Origin: Schistocephalus solidus
Taxonomy: Eukaryota; Platyhelminthes; Cestoda; Diphyllobothriidea; Diphyllobothriidae
Length of the DNA: 64,000 bases
Assembly: GCA_017591395.1 (NCBI GenBank)
Contig: WEDG01005348.1
Span: 124,001-188,000 of the forward strand
Direction of reading: 5' to 3'
A program made the translations under genes and the position numbers. This document shows, one piece after another, positions 10,753 to 20,739 of the stretch; the stretch's first letter is position 1, and each line of letters begins with the position of its first letter. Below the pieces are notes generated by a model that worked only from the letters and a program-made list of their open reading frames with translations, ran no database searches and was not told the origin of the DNA.

Positions 10753-13140
10753 CAGGTTAAACTGGAGGTCGCCCTCCTGTCGCACAATGAGGGATGTTGG
10801 ATTTGTTAAGGACTGTTCGGAATATGGTGGTGGTTGCCTCGAGACCCTTGCCTGTGTACGAATATGTGGAGCCAAGTGGGACGCGCCGTTGGTTCCAAGA
10901 GTTGTTGCATTGGACGGACGAGGATCTTGGTCAGCTCTATCCTCGCCATAGGACTTCACTTGAAGCCCAGCCGGATGTTTCATCCGCCGGAGGTCATCAT
11001 TTCTGTCCAAGCGGATAGGAATGTCCTGGCTATCCAGTCGGATGTCTGCAGGACAGTCGACAACACTATCGATCGGAGCTAGCGGTGGCGGGGTCGAAAC
11101 ACAAAAATCGTATTCGCGCATGTTCTGCATAGCCTGGTGCACTTCGCGTTGCCACTTGGCTATGTGCTCCAGTTTCTGCATCCACTCACTGTCCAAATCC
11201 TCGTCCCCCTCCTCCCGGGGCTCCTCGCTAGAATTAAAGTTGCTGACAGGAAATCTGCTCGGGGAGTTGGCGTTTCCATTTAAAAAAGCCACTTCCCGTA
11301 CATTTGCCTCCTGCTTACAGGGCGCGCAGTAATGGGAGGCTAATGAGGGCTGGTTCCTAAAGCCATCACAATTGAGTTGCCTTTGGGGCTGTTCTGTCCA
11401 CATAGTCGAGGCAGTTGGCGGTGGCGACACAGCTTGGGTGAGGCCTTCCGGTGTACGTTTATAAATTCCGCTTTTGCGTGGTTTCCGTGGAACCGGCGAG
11501 TTAGCTTTTATGACAATTTTTGACCCTGTCCATACCGGTCCAACGGCAGGGGATGCCTCGGGGACGACTTGCGTGCTATTTTGATCGTCTTCGTAATCAC
11601 CGTTGTTAAACGTTTGCTCGCCCCGCGCTGTCTGTGTCGTTCTAGCATCCGCTGGATCAGGCGTGTCAGCCAGAATTTGCGACAGCCTTGCCGGCGAGTC
11701 TGGCATGGAGACATCTGATTGGCGACAGTTCGATGAAGGCAGGGGCGATTGGAGGCGTGCATGCACACAGGGTTTCGTATGACTGGACAACGTGTGCCTC
11801 GCTGGTCCTTTTAGGTTCTTTCCATTGCCACCTGCATCAGTTGGAAGGGGGAAGGGGCTGGAGGCGGGGGCGAAACTGTGTGGGACACTGTCATCCGGTG
11901 CAGTAGCACAGCAACTCTCTTTTTGCGGCGGGGATGTAGATGGACGCAGCTCATCGGAGTCATAGTCATGATTTGACTTCATGGAAAGGGTCTTAGTTGT
12001 CTCGGGTGAGCTGCTCTTACTGTCCAACTTTTCACTGGGATCTGTGGTTAAGTTGCTTGTTGGACTGGATATTAAGGTGCTGATGGACGTGGTAAGAGAT
12101 GTTGATTGAGCCGGAGAAGAGCGCGTAGCTGGGTTTGTTTCAGAGTGTTGAACTTCACGTTGCCTTCTGCCTCCTGTCGGTATACTGGTTGCTTGCATTT
12201 GCTTACCTTCAGACATGAAACTGTACTGACGCATCTCCCATGACCGAGGTTCATTCGCGTTGGCTGCCACCTCCTCCACACAGATACTCTGGACTGGAAC
12301 GGGTTCAGGAATCTTTTGAAGTACGAGTTGTTCAGTAGCCTCTGGAGGGTGATAAACTGTTTCGAAGGAGGACCTACGTATGCCGTCAACAGAGTAGAGT
12401 TGTTTCTCGACCCTTGAGTCCGGTACGCCATAAACAGTCATCTTGGAAAGCTCGTCATCATCTTGGATGCCACTCGAAGCCAGACTCCACCGCTGACCAC
12501 CAGAGGGATCGAGAGTAAAAGAGTCCATGGCTTTTTTACTGCTGTTTACTAACTTTCTCTCTGGAATCGGCGGCACTGCTTTTGTATCACACAAACAGCT
12601 AAAAGCGGTTGCTGGAGAGTTGTTTCCAGCGACAATTTCTGGTGGAGGTAATTCAGTTTCGGCTTCACCAGGCACTAAATCGCGCAAGCAGTTTTGCAAG
12701 TCATTTGCAGCCTCCACAAAGTACTCCCAGTTCTCGACACAGTCCTCGCTAATGGGCGATTGTGTACCGGAAACTGAGGAAATTTCAGCTAATTGGGAAG
12801 AAGAAGAGATAGTCCTTTGGAGGCGTCTGGTTCGGAAGTGCAGTTGGTTACGTTCCTTTAGATAGAGGGTTTTGAGACCGGTATTAGTTAAATTTGTTAC
12901 GTCACTCTTCAGCGACTCAATTTCGTCATCAGGATCAACACAGGCGATATTCGTCTCATAAAGTCTCTCAAGTTCACTCGGAGTGACAGAAACTTGGGAG
13001 CGTAGAGTGTTACTCTTCTCGGTTATTTGGTCCCTGCCTTCGTCGTCGTTAATTTCGATTTCTCTAAGGGTCTTATCAAGAGCAGACTGATCTGATTTTG
13101 CTCCTCCAACTGCAGTTGGTGCTGCAAAATTTGAATTCAC
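10753..13140 (-). CDS. large internal exon (796 codons) of an unrecognised protein
   Basis: The exon is exactly 2388 nt, all open, phase 0 at both ends. A 3' splice site (TTCTGTTTTTCAG) lies just outside 13140 and a consensus donor (CTG/GTAAGT) just outside 10753. The apparent start is GTG (Val), so this is not a translation start. Numbering from that Val, residues 70-110 look helical and charged (DDEIESLKSD onward). A long Ser/Thr/Pro-rich middle part follows. Residues about 648-679 form a second helical, Trp-containing segment (EWMQKLEHIAKWQREVHQ). A PPPY motif at about 770-773 could bind WW domains. No catalytic domain or membrane segment is seen. It is probably a scaffold or regulatory protein of cytosol or nucleus; that is inference. 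GC content is higher than in the flanks. Upstream exons are not placed. Confidence 0.85.
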
Positions 13141-13799
13141 CTGAAAAACAGAATTGCACAGACCAATTAATTACATGCCTAAATTTCCATCGAGGTTTTT
13201 TGACATAGAGTTAACTTGTGATTGCGCAAGTGGTGAGCAGTCTTTTTGTAAGATGTTCAGCTGTTCAGCCCTGTGGCATAGTATTTGGCGTGATGGCAAA
13301 TCATAAGTTTCCTAGCAAACCGGCAAAAGCGAACAGTAGCTCTTAAAATCGGAACAGATATCACGTGAGGGTGCTGTTCATCCTTCTTATACAATTGCAG
13401 GGGGCATTTTTACGCAAGTTTTGTTTTGGAGCTGAGGAGCTTCAACGCACGCCAGTGGGCACAGGAAAACTAATCAACCTTCAGACGTGCGGCCTTCGGT
13501 TGAAAACGGAAAACAAGCAAGAGTAACTATAACGTGCATTTTTTATCGATATAGTTTCGCAGGTGGTATTTGAACACTCTTTTGTGGTTCCGGGTCTAGA
13601 GCCAACGCATGCAGTTGCGCCGCAAAAAACAGTAGATACTTGATGAGTTTTATCGGCAGCTCGTCTTTGGCTTAGAGCAATATGCATGTGCGCACAGAAG
13701 ATTTAAACCAAATCAATTCTCAAGTGAAACTAAATGACGGAAGTCGAAGGTGTTTGATTTGTAGCAAACATATAATGTGCTACTGATCGTTTATATGGC

Positions 13800-14060
13800 T
13801 CCCCTGGCAAGACACGGAAATGGGAACTCCTGTAATGTGCGTTTACTTCCAGGGAAAGTACGCTCGAGGTAATGTAAGGATAAAATGTAGTGTCAGGATT
13901 AAGGGCAGGTGTGAGGCCGAAATCGGGGTAAATGTTCAAGTTGGCCTGGGGGTTATTGTTAGGTTTAGGACAAAGGTGTAGATACCGGTTCTCGAATTGA
14001 GCTCAGGGTAGCTTGAATTAAGGGGAGGCACGTAGACGATCCGTAACATTAGTGCCTAGG
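13800..14060. repeat. degenerate TTAGG/GGTTA-rich segment
   Basis: The plus strand carries scattered short runs such as GGTTTAGGA and GGGTAGC after a GTAATGTGCG block. The composition resembles 25.0-25.3 kb and 36.6-36.8 kb, which contain more regular GGGTTAGGGT runs. Homology is suggestive only. Confidence 0.25.
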
Positions 14061-14519
14061 AATTTTGTTTGTTTACATTTCCTGCGTCTTATTTTGGCCA
14101 AACGACAAATCAAACTGAAATACACTCCAGAAACATTACATTTGATTGGTTGGAGCATGCTTAAGAGCAGCAAAGATTAAGAGTTTTTGTCTGCATTTTA
14201 CAGTTGCCTTCACTTAAATGTACAGCCTTCAGATTATTTGAAATTTCGACAGATATTCTGATGCGTGAAACGAAAAAATCCACTAAAACCCCAATATAGA
14301 TGTGTTCACTATAATGTAGTTTCCTATCCAATAAGACTACTAGAATGGAGAGGACACCTCGTGAAAACGTTTTGTGTAGCCGTATGAGCTGTAAGGACAA
14401 AGAGATTAGTTTAAACAATAATCCTTAGGAAAAGGTTTGATTTGTACACCGGGGAATGATCACATTCAGTAAAATACAATTAAAGAAAATATTTGGACAC
14501 AGAAACTTTGGTGAGTAAG

Positions 14520-15245
14520 CGGTCGAAATGTGCAAATTTCCAGCCTCGAGGCCTGCAAATGCAGTTCAGAAGAAGCAGAGGCGATCACTGGAACATGCTG
14601 CTTATTGGCCTGACGTTTCGAATTTTCTCTCCAAAACGACAGGCCAATAAACAGCATGTTCCAGTGAGCTCGCCTTCTTCTCACTCTGAACTGCTTGCTG
14701 GTCGATCTTCGTGTCATTACTCGCTGTACTTTTGTCAGCCATTAACGATAATGTCCTGATGATTACTCGAGCATTTGTCTCACTGTCACTGACGTTTAAC
14801 CAATGTTCGGCTTCGCGCTCACCGCGGGGTAAACTACTTTACCCGGGTTGTCGCATCACTGAATATGGTGTTTGGGGGTCATTGCTCTTGTTAATGGACT
14901 GCAGGTCAGCGAGCCAGGACTCACGGAGGTCGCAGATCACACTTGTCGCCTCTCGCGAGAATTTCGGCCTCGTCGAACTTCTATGGGTACCTGGGTCTCA
15001 TCGAATGACCTGCAACTTTGCAGCTGACATCGTTTTTTCACATTGTTTTTACGTGTTCGTTCATTCGCATTAGGAGCAACTTTCTAGTTTCTGTGACGCA
15101 GTTTCTCTGCCCGTGACTTCCCAACGTCCGTTAAACGACTCTAGACATTTCGGTCATGGCAGTGGGTCTTTTGGTTGCACAACCTGTCGACTGATAACTA
15201 CCTCTGGCCTGTGTGCAAATCCAACTCCAGGAAAAGCTAGCGCTC
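14520..15245 (-). mobile_element. Penelope-like element remnant (GIY-YIG end), copy P1
   Basis: Read on the minus strand from 15245 the sequence gives, with several frame breaks, the PLE C-terminal region. There is a GVGFAHRPE-like linker, an RMNEH-like segment of the GIY-YIG endonuclease and the tail LQSINKSNDPQTPYSVMR. The protein is interrupted and cannot be made. A 3' non-coding part follows, with a perfect-looking hairpin at 14585-14667. PLEs encode a reverse transcriptase joined to a GIY-YIG nuclease; only the nuclease end remains here. The copy is duplicated at 15.5-16.1 kb. Confidence 0.7.
14585..14667. repeat. hairpin in PLE 3' region
   Basis: Arms 14585-14612 and 14640-14667 are 28 nt each with one mismatch around a 27-nt loop. 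Weaker complementarity continues outward to about 14560 and 14695. The same hairpin recurs at 15555-15637, which shows it is part of the element. Confidence 0.8.
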
Positions 15246-15329
15246 TACTTTTTATAAGAAGAATAGAAGGAATAAGAAAAGAAGAAGAATAAGAAGAGGC
15301 TTTTACTGGACCATTTTGTTTTTATTTGT

Positions 15330-16295
15330 CTGATATTTCAGATTCTCTCTCCAACCCATCACCAGAGACAGTTGCAGAAAAGGATAACTGGGACACAAGG
15401 TGCGAAGTTGGCAGTCCTTGTGTTCTGCGATGTCCTGATGAATACAGTTCAAAAATGCGCCGGTTAATTCCGGACTCGAGTGATAACACCATGAGCAATG
15501 TGCAAATTTCCAGCCTCGAGGCCTGCAAATGCAGTTCAGAAGAAGCAGAGGCGATCACTGGAACATGCCACTTATTGGCCTGACGTTTCGAATTTTCTCT
15601 CCAAAACGACAGGCCAATAAACAGCATGTTCCAGTGAGCTCTCTTCTTCTCACTCTGAACTGCTTGCTGGTCGATCTTCGTGTCATTACTCGCTGTACTT
15701 CTGCCAGCCATGAACGATAATGGCCTGATGATTACTCGAGCATTTGTCTCACTGTCACTGAAGTATAACCAATGTTCGACTTTGCGCTCACCGCGGGGTA
15801 AATTACTTTACCCGGGTTGTCGCATCACTGAATATGGTGTTTGGGGGTCATTGCTCTTGTTAATGGACTGCAGGTCAGCGATCCAGGACTCAAGCAGGTC
15901 GCAGCTCACACTGTCGCCTTTCGCGAGAATTTCGGCCTCGTCGAACTTTGATGGGTACCTGGGTCTCGTCGAATGACCTACGACTTTGCAGCTGACATTT
16001 TTTTGAGGTGTTCGTTCATTTGCATTAGGAGCAGCTTTCTAGTTTCTCTGACGCTATTTCTCTGTCCGGACTACCTGACTCTAGACGTTCCTGTTCATGG
16101 CAGTGAGTCTTTTGCGCACCTTGTGTCCCCAGTTATCCTTTGTTGTCCCCGTCTCCGATGACGGCTTCGAGAGAGAATCCAAAACGTCAGGCCAATAAAC
16201 AGCATGTTCCAGTGACCGCCTCTCCGTCTTTTGAGCTACTTCCTGGAACTCGCTTGTTCGCTTCTATCTGCGAACGCAGTTTCTGCAGCACATCC
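15330..16295 (-). mobile_element. Penelope-like element remnant with inverted termini, copy P2
   Basis: The interior (about 15500-16115) nearly repeats 14530-15185 at an offset of 970 nt and carries the same decayed GIY-YIG tail. The left end (15340-15420) has the block ACCCATCACCAGAGACAGTT and then GGGACACAAGG. The right end (16115-16290) carries this block reversed, so the copy has inverted terminal repeats. The fragment near 16166-16250 has the family GTCAGGCCAATAAACAG motif. There is no intact ORF. Confidence 0.7.
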
Positions 16296-16299
16296 ACAT

Positions 16300-17490
16300 C
16301 CTTTATTTACCTGACGTCATTCTAGGCATTATTATGCGCTTCGGTGTCTCTATTTCCCCAATTAATTTGTTAATCGAGGCTACTGCTCATCGTCGTCGAT
16401 GTACGAGTTGGAGAGGAAAATAAGCGGTAGCCTCCTGCGAAGGGGTGACTTACTTTTAAAATTATTAGAGACCAACAGGAATAGTTTCAGTACCATATCT
16501 TGAAGATTCGTGGACTTTAAGGTTCAACAGACCGACTTATAGATGTGGTGCGCTTAATGGAAGTAATGTTACGAAACTCCTCCTAGAAACTGGACTGGAG
16601 CATCGGATACTAAATTCTGTTCCTCCCTTCCAGCCAGGGTTTCAGGGGACACTGAGCCCTCTGTTCGTTTGCTTATCTTGACAATCGTTCACATAGCTCA
16701 GTCGTGGCAAAATTGGTGTAACAGCCTTTCGTATCCGGAGATATCTCTGGGATTTATTCCTTATTTATACAATTCTCAAAACAGTGTACCTATCCCAAAT
16801 ATTTTATGACTGAACTGCCGATGATTTTTTCAGAGTTGTGTTTGCTTTTAAGGCTACTTCTAAAGCGTGTGCAGGGAAAAATAAAAGAAAATCTGCCGTT
16901 AAACTGCAGTACAGACATCTCTCCATATGCTCTTAATGGTACTTCAAGATTTCAATGTTTTCTCCTGAATGCGACCCTCCTATGGTGTTTTTCTGTATTC
17001 TCAAATTGGCCTGTGAAGCTTTTATATCACCGAGGAGGATAAGTAAGCTTTCTTCATTCACTAAAGACTGAGGGCAGATGAGTCATCTGTTTGCAACCAG
17101 TTGAAACGGGGCATCAGTAAATCGAATAGTTCGTACCGTATTCACGTTGAGTCTTCTTTCATCCGTGGTGAATGCTGTAAACTTGTCTGAGCGAGCTGTT
17201 TCCTTATTCCACTGCTTTTCACAGATAACAACATAAAAAGCCAGCCCAGAAATTAATTCAATCACCTGTTAGCCATAATGAAAATAAAATTGATTCAGAA
17301 GGTGTCCATTGATTTCCTAAGGATCTTCCAAACTTTTGAGGCCGTTGTCTGTCGCAAAGGCTTCTTTCTCGTTCCACGCAAAACGTCTTTAATGTGTGTT
17401 CGCTGTTGTTAGGCCCAAACGTTTAGTCAAACATGTAACCACACCATGTCGGGCTCACGGGCACAGTCTCTCAAGTTAGCCCCTACCCCT
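16300..17490. other. no feature seen
   Basis: The stretch is AT-rich with only short frames. A donor-like GTAAGT on the minus strand near 16450 follows a short open segment starting ATG (MVLKLFLLVSNNFK). There is no second exon to support it. Confidence 0.4.
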
Positions 17491-17529
17491 GAAATTGTTA
17501 GAATGCACGACTGCTCAATTGTTCATATA

Positions 17530-17690
17530 CTGTGGTAGTGGGACGCTCACCAATCGCTTCACGGAACATGCTAGTCTCTTTGTGACCTGGGGCTCACTCT
17601 CGAGCACCGCCAGCGGCCGCACAACGGCTAGTATCATAGACAGAATAACCTTACCGACAAGGGAGACGGGAATGGCCATTTCTGGCTAAT
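17530..17690 (-). mobile_element. SINE body fragment
   Basis: This matches the 3' body of the SINE at 38.5-38.7 kb in the same (minus) orientation. Shared blocks are GGACGCTCACC, GGGGCTCACTCTCGAGC and GGAATGGCCATTTCTGGCTAAT. The tRNA-like head is missing. Confidence 0.6.
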
Positions 17691-17699
17691 CATATATAC

Positions 17700-19415
17700 C
17701 TGTTAGGAAGAGATAAAGTCTTTGGAAACACGACCCATAAAAATTTTAGCGGCTAGTGGCCCAGCTCGTTGCCAGATGAAGGGTGGTGCTGTCGTAGCCA
17801 TTAATAATTTCCCTATAACCTCGGTAAAGGCCCTCCAACGTTAGCTAATGAACTCCAAGAGCCACATGTCCTCCAAGAGCTCTAACTGTCGTTACCTGGG
17901 CCACCGGCTTGTGGAAACGAAGGTCATAAGTTGAGAAATAATTTTTAAATAACTAAAAATAACCCAGTCTGTATGGAATAAACTGTAAAAACTGCTCATT
18001 TCCTCGTCATACTCCGCGCTAGTCCGAAGATTTCACTATGAACGTTTTAGGAATTTCTACGCATGCGAGAAAAAAATTAATATACCTTACAAATCTGTAT
18101 TGAAGATATGAATTTATTAAAACATAAACTTAAGATAAAGTATTACAAAATTTTTTAAAACCAACTTTACCTATTTACCAAGAGGAAATTGTACGAAGTG
18201 CTTTCGCGAGTTGGTGAAGTTGAGTAGTTTAAATAGAAAAGATCAATTATTAAAATGTAATTTAAAATGGACTGCAGTTTGGAATCGGCACAAGCGTGCC
18301 GATGAAACATGCCTCATCCAGTTATTGTTTTACGAGGTGAAACTATGTGGCCTGCATCTTCTAACTTACAGACCTATTTTAGATCTTATCTGCATCTTTT
18401 GTTTCCTTGCGACATCTCACACCTAATCGATATAAGGCTGATTTAAAATGTAACTATTATCATACAACATCAACTTGTGATATCTCCGGTTAAGTTGGAT
18501 AAGTGAACCCTATAGTTTTTGAATTCTACGCAGTAGTCCAGAGGGAAAGCTCGGAGGTCGCCTTTGTAACAGACTTGAGACAATGATTAGATGAATGTTC
18601 CAAAAGGAAAGTTTTAGCACATCGGCAGTTTGCGTTTGATTCTTGGCACACATATAAACAGAAAAGAGCTTTTTTGCGAATGTTTAAAATGTAAACGAGA
18701 AAAACAGGAAGACTTTACGCTCACAAATGTTGCTGTCTCTTGGATAAAGCATCCACAGCACAGTTTTGTGGAGCACGCACTCGAAGACCCTAACGGAGAC
18801 TGCAGTTGCCTGCCTTGTTTGTAGCACACCGCTCAAGAAGACTTTGTACAACGCACTTTTCGTTTTGTGCCACCAATAGATGGGCTGTAAGGAAGCACCG
18901 ATTCGTTTTGTTGCATAACCAACTTAGAGATTGGTTACCATTTCATCACTGATTGGCTAGCGGGCAGCAAGCAAGTCACGTTAGATGGGTACATTTTAGT
19001 GCTCTTTTGGTGCTGTTGTCTGGCTGTTGTCTGGCTGTTACTTACTACCCTTGTCTAAGAAGCTGACGTTTTCGATTCAAGCCAACTTTACGCACATAAT
19101 GGGTTGGAATAAAGGACGGACCTCATGTCATAATTGCGTACAGCTGGCCTTTCCTGGTTCACATGCAAAAAGATACATTCGAAAAAAACCAAAATTGCAA
19201 ACTGGGGTTCAATTCAGCCGTGTTTGGAGATCACTTCAAATAAATTTAATAAATAACAATTCTGAAATGGTTAATCAAAATTATCTTGGTTCTTTTTTTC
19301 TAACCGATTTAGGTCCTTTCGTAGCTTAAAGCTCTCTAACAAGCTAAACGAATCAACTCCAGGCGAGCTGAGTTGGATTCAAAAATCTGAAAAAAATATA
19401 GTTACGCAATGGAAC
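17700..19415. other. no feature seen
   Basis: No exon, RNA gene or repeat could be supported. Opposing 64- and 71-codon frames at 18614-18829 overlap and neither has splice or family support. Confidence 0.4.
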
Positions 19416-19419
19416 TCAC

Positions 19420-19481
19420 CTGATCCAGTTTTTCTTAAACACCAGCTTTCCGTTCCTTTGCGTGTGTGATAGGAAATCGAG
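19420..19481 (-). CDS. possible 62-nt coding exon
   Basis: A strong minus-strand donor (ATCAG/GTGAGT) and a fair acceptor (TCTCTCCTTGTGATAG) enclose 62 nt. The open frame reads LDFLSHTQRNGKLVFKKNWI plus two bases. The open frame at 19563-19956 lies just upstream on the same strand. The two could be exons of one gene, but I found no clean donor linking them. Confidence 0.3.
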
Positions 19482-19562
19482 CTATCACAAGGAGAGATGA
19501 CGTTCACTCTGGAAGGCTTATTGGAAGTTGCATATTTTACTAGGCAGGCTGCCCATCCGTCT

Positions 19563-19956
19563 TCAAGGAATAGCTAGCCGGGTGCATTTATAAGCTTTTA
19601 AGGCCTGTGGAAGACATGCTTTGATGTGCCTGACGCACAAACCGTCAAGACCGCCTGTAAATACCTCCGGTACCACTTGTTCGACTGTAGTTGGAAGCGT
19701 CGTGTTCTCATTGTCTGCGGTGATAACTGGCAAGCCAAAAGGACGCACTACTTGGTCAACTTTTAAATGCTTTGGTTTTTTCTTAGGTCTTAGCGCAAAA
19801 CCACCTAAGCCGCCGGTAGTTCGATGTAACAGATGATAAACAGTGACTGAATTCTCGTTATCAGAAATTGGGTTTTTTAAACGCGTACTGTCGAGGTCTT
19901 GTGCGTGTATAAAGTGAATGTCTATTGAAATCTGCTTGTGTTTTAGCCGGTTTAAA
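19563..19956 (-). CDS. possible coding exon with internal repeat, unrecognised
   Basis: About 130 codons are open on the minus strand without ATG, which suits an internal or terminal exon. The peptide holds two similar halves. ISDNENSVTV leads to TTGGLGGFALRPKKKPKHLK, and ITADNENTTL leads to TGGLDGLCVRHIK. The DNA shows the same duplication (GGCGGCTTAGGTGGTTTTG and GGCGGTCTTGACGGTTTG). The duplicated basic motif suggests protein-level constraint, or simply a local DNA duplication. The stop is at 19563. No family is recognised. The true exon edges are unknown. Confidence 0.35.
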
Positions 19957-20181
19957 TTTTAGCACAACAGGCTCTTCCGTAGATACATGTGACCTAACCT
20001 GAAATCGACTTGCTCACTGCAAGCTTTTATCGGGCTATGCGGAGTCTAATGCGAATCTAAAAATCTGAGGTATTTGCGCTTGTGGTCCGCTATAGACGTC
20101 GACCTTCCCGTCGCCCGCACCTAACCTCATCAACCATTTGTTTGCCGGGCTCGGCCAGTTGGCTGGCGCATAGGAGAGAAG

Positions 20182-20184
<3 letters not shown>

Positions 20185-20250
<66 letters not shown>
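20185..20250. repeat. (GA)33 microsatellite
   Basis: A pure dinucleotide run gives Arg-Glu and Leu-Ser peptides in long spurious frames on both strands. Confidence 0.98.
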
Positions 20251-20255
<5 letters not shown>

Positions 20256-20364
20256 CGATTAGCACTGACACTGTGGGCCATATGCCCAACGCAAATGAGC
20301 TCATTCATTGCTGCAATAAAGCAGACGCAGTCCAGTCTATCGCGATGCCTTAGTAATTTGTGTC

Positions 20365-20735
20365 TTGGAAGGCAGCGAACTGGCAGGAAACTTGATCCCC
20401 TGCAGGACATAGAGTCAGGTCGCAATGGTGCCTTGTTAGTTCGGCTTCTAAGGCACTAACACACGTGAAATCCGGATCCCCCTGGTACACGTAGTTGAGG
20501 TCAGGTCCTGTGTAACACGCAGAAATGGGACGGCTAGTTCTAGCAGTAACTGCGTCCTGATCCACTTCCGGTCGTTTTAAAACTATCTCAGCATTAAAAC
20601 AAGGAGCTTAAGAGAGGACATAGTGCAATGGATACAGCGCAAGTCTGACTCACCATAAACTAATTCTAGCGCATGTCATTGGTGCCGTACTCACTCTATG
20701 GGTGGCGGGGTAGACATCGTCGCCTGTAGCGACCG
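20365..20735 (+). repeat. dispersed repeat family R1, copy b
   Basis: The segment AGAGTCAGGTCGCAATGG with its downstream AAGGCACT block matches 48276-48330. The GCGCAAGTCTG...AAACTAATTC block and a GGTAGACATCGTCG-like block match 48480-48570 and 59950-60050. Order and spacing are kept, so it is a diverged copy. Confidence 0.5.
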
Positions 20736-20739
20736 AAAT

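Noticed and set aside
20035..20459. Arg-Glu and Ser-Leu repeat proteins
   Set aside because: They are translations of the (GA)33 microsatellite.
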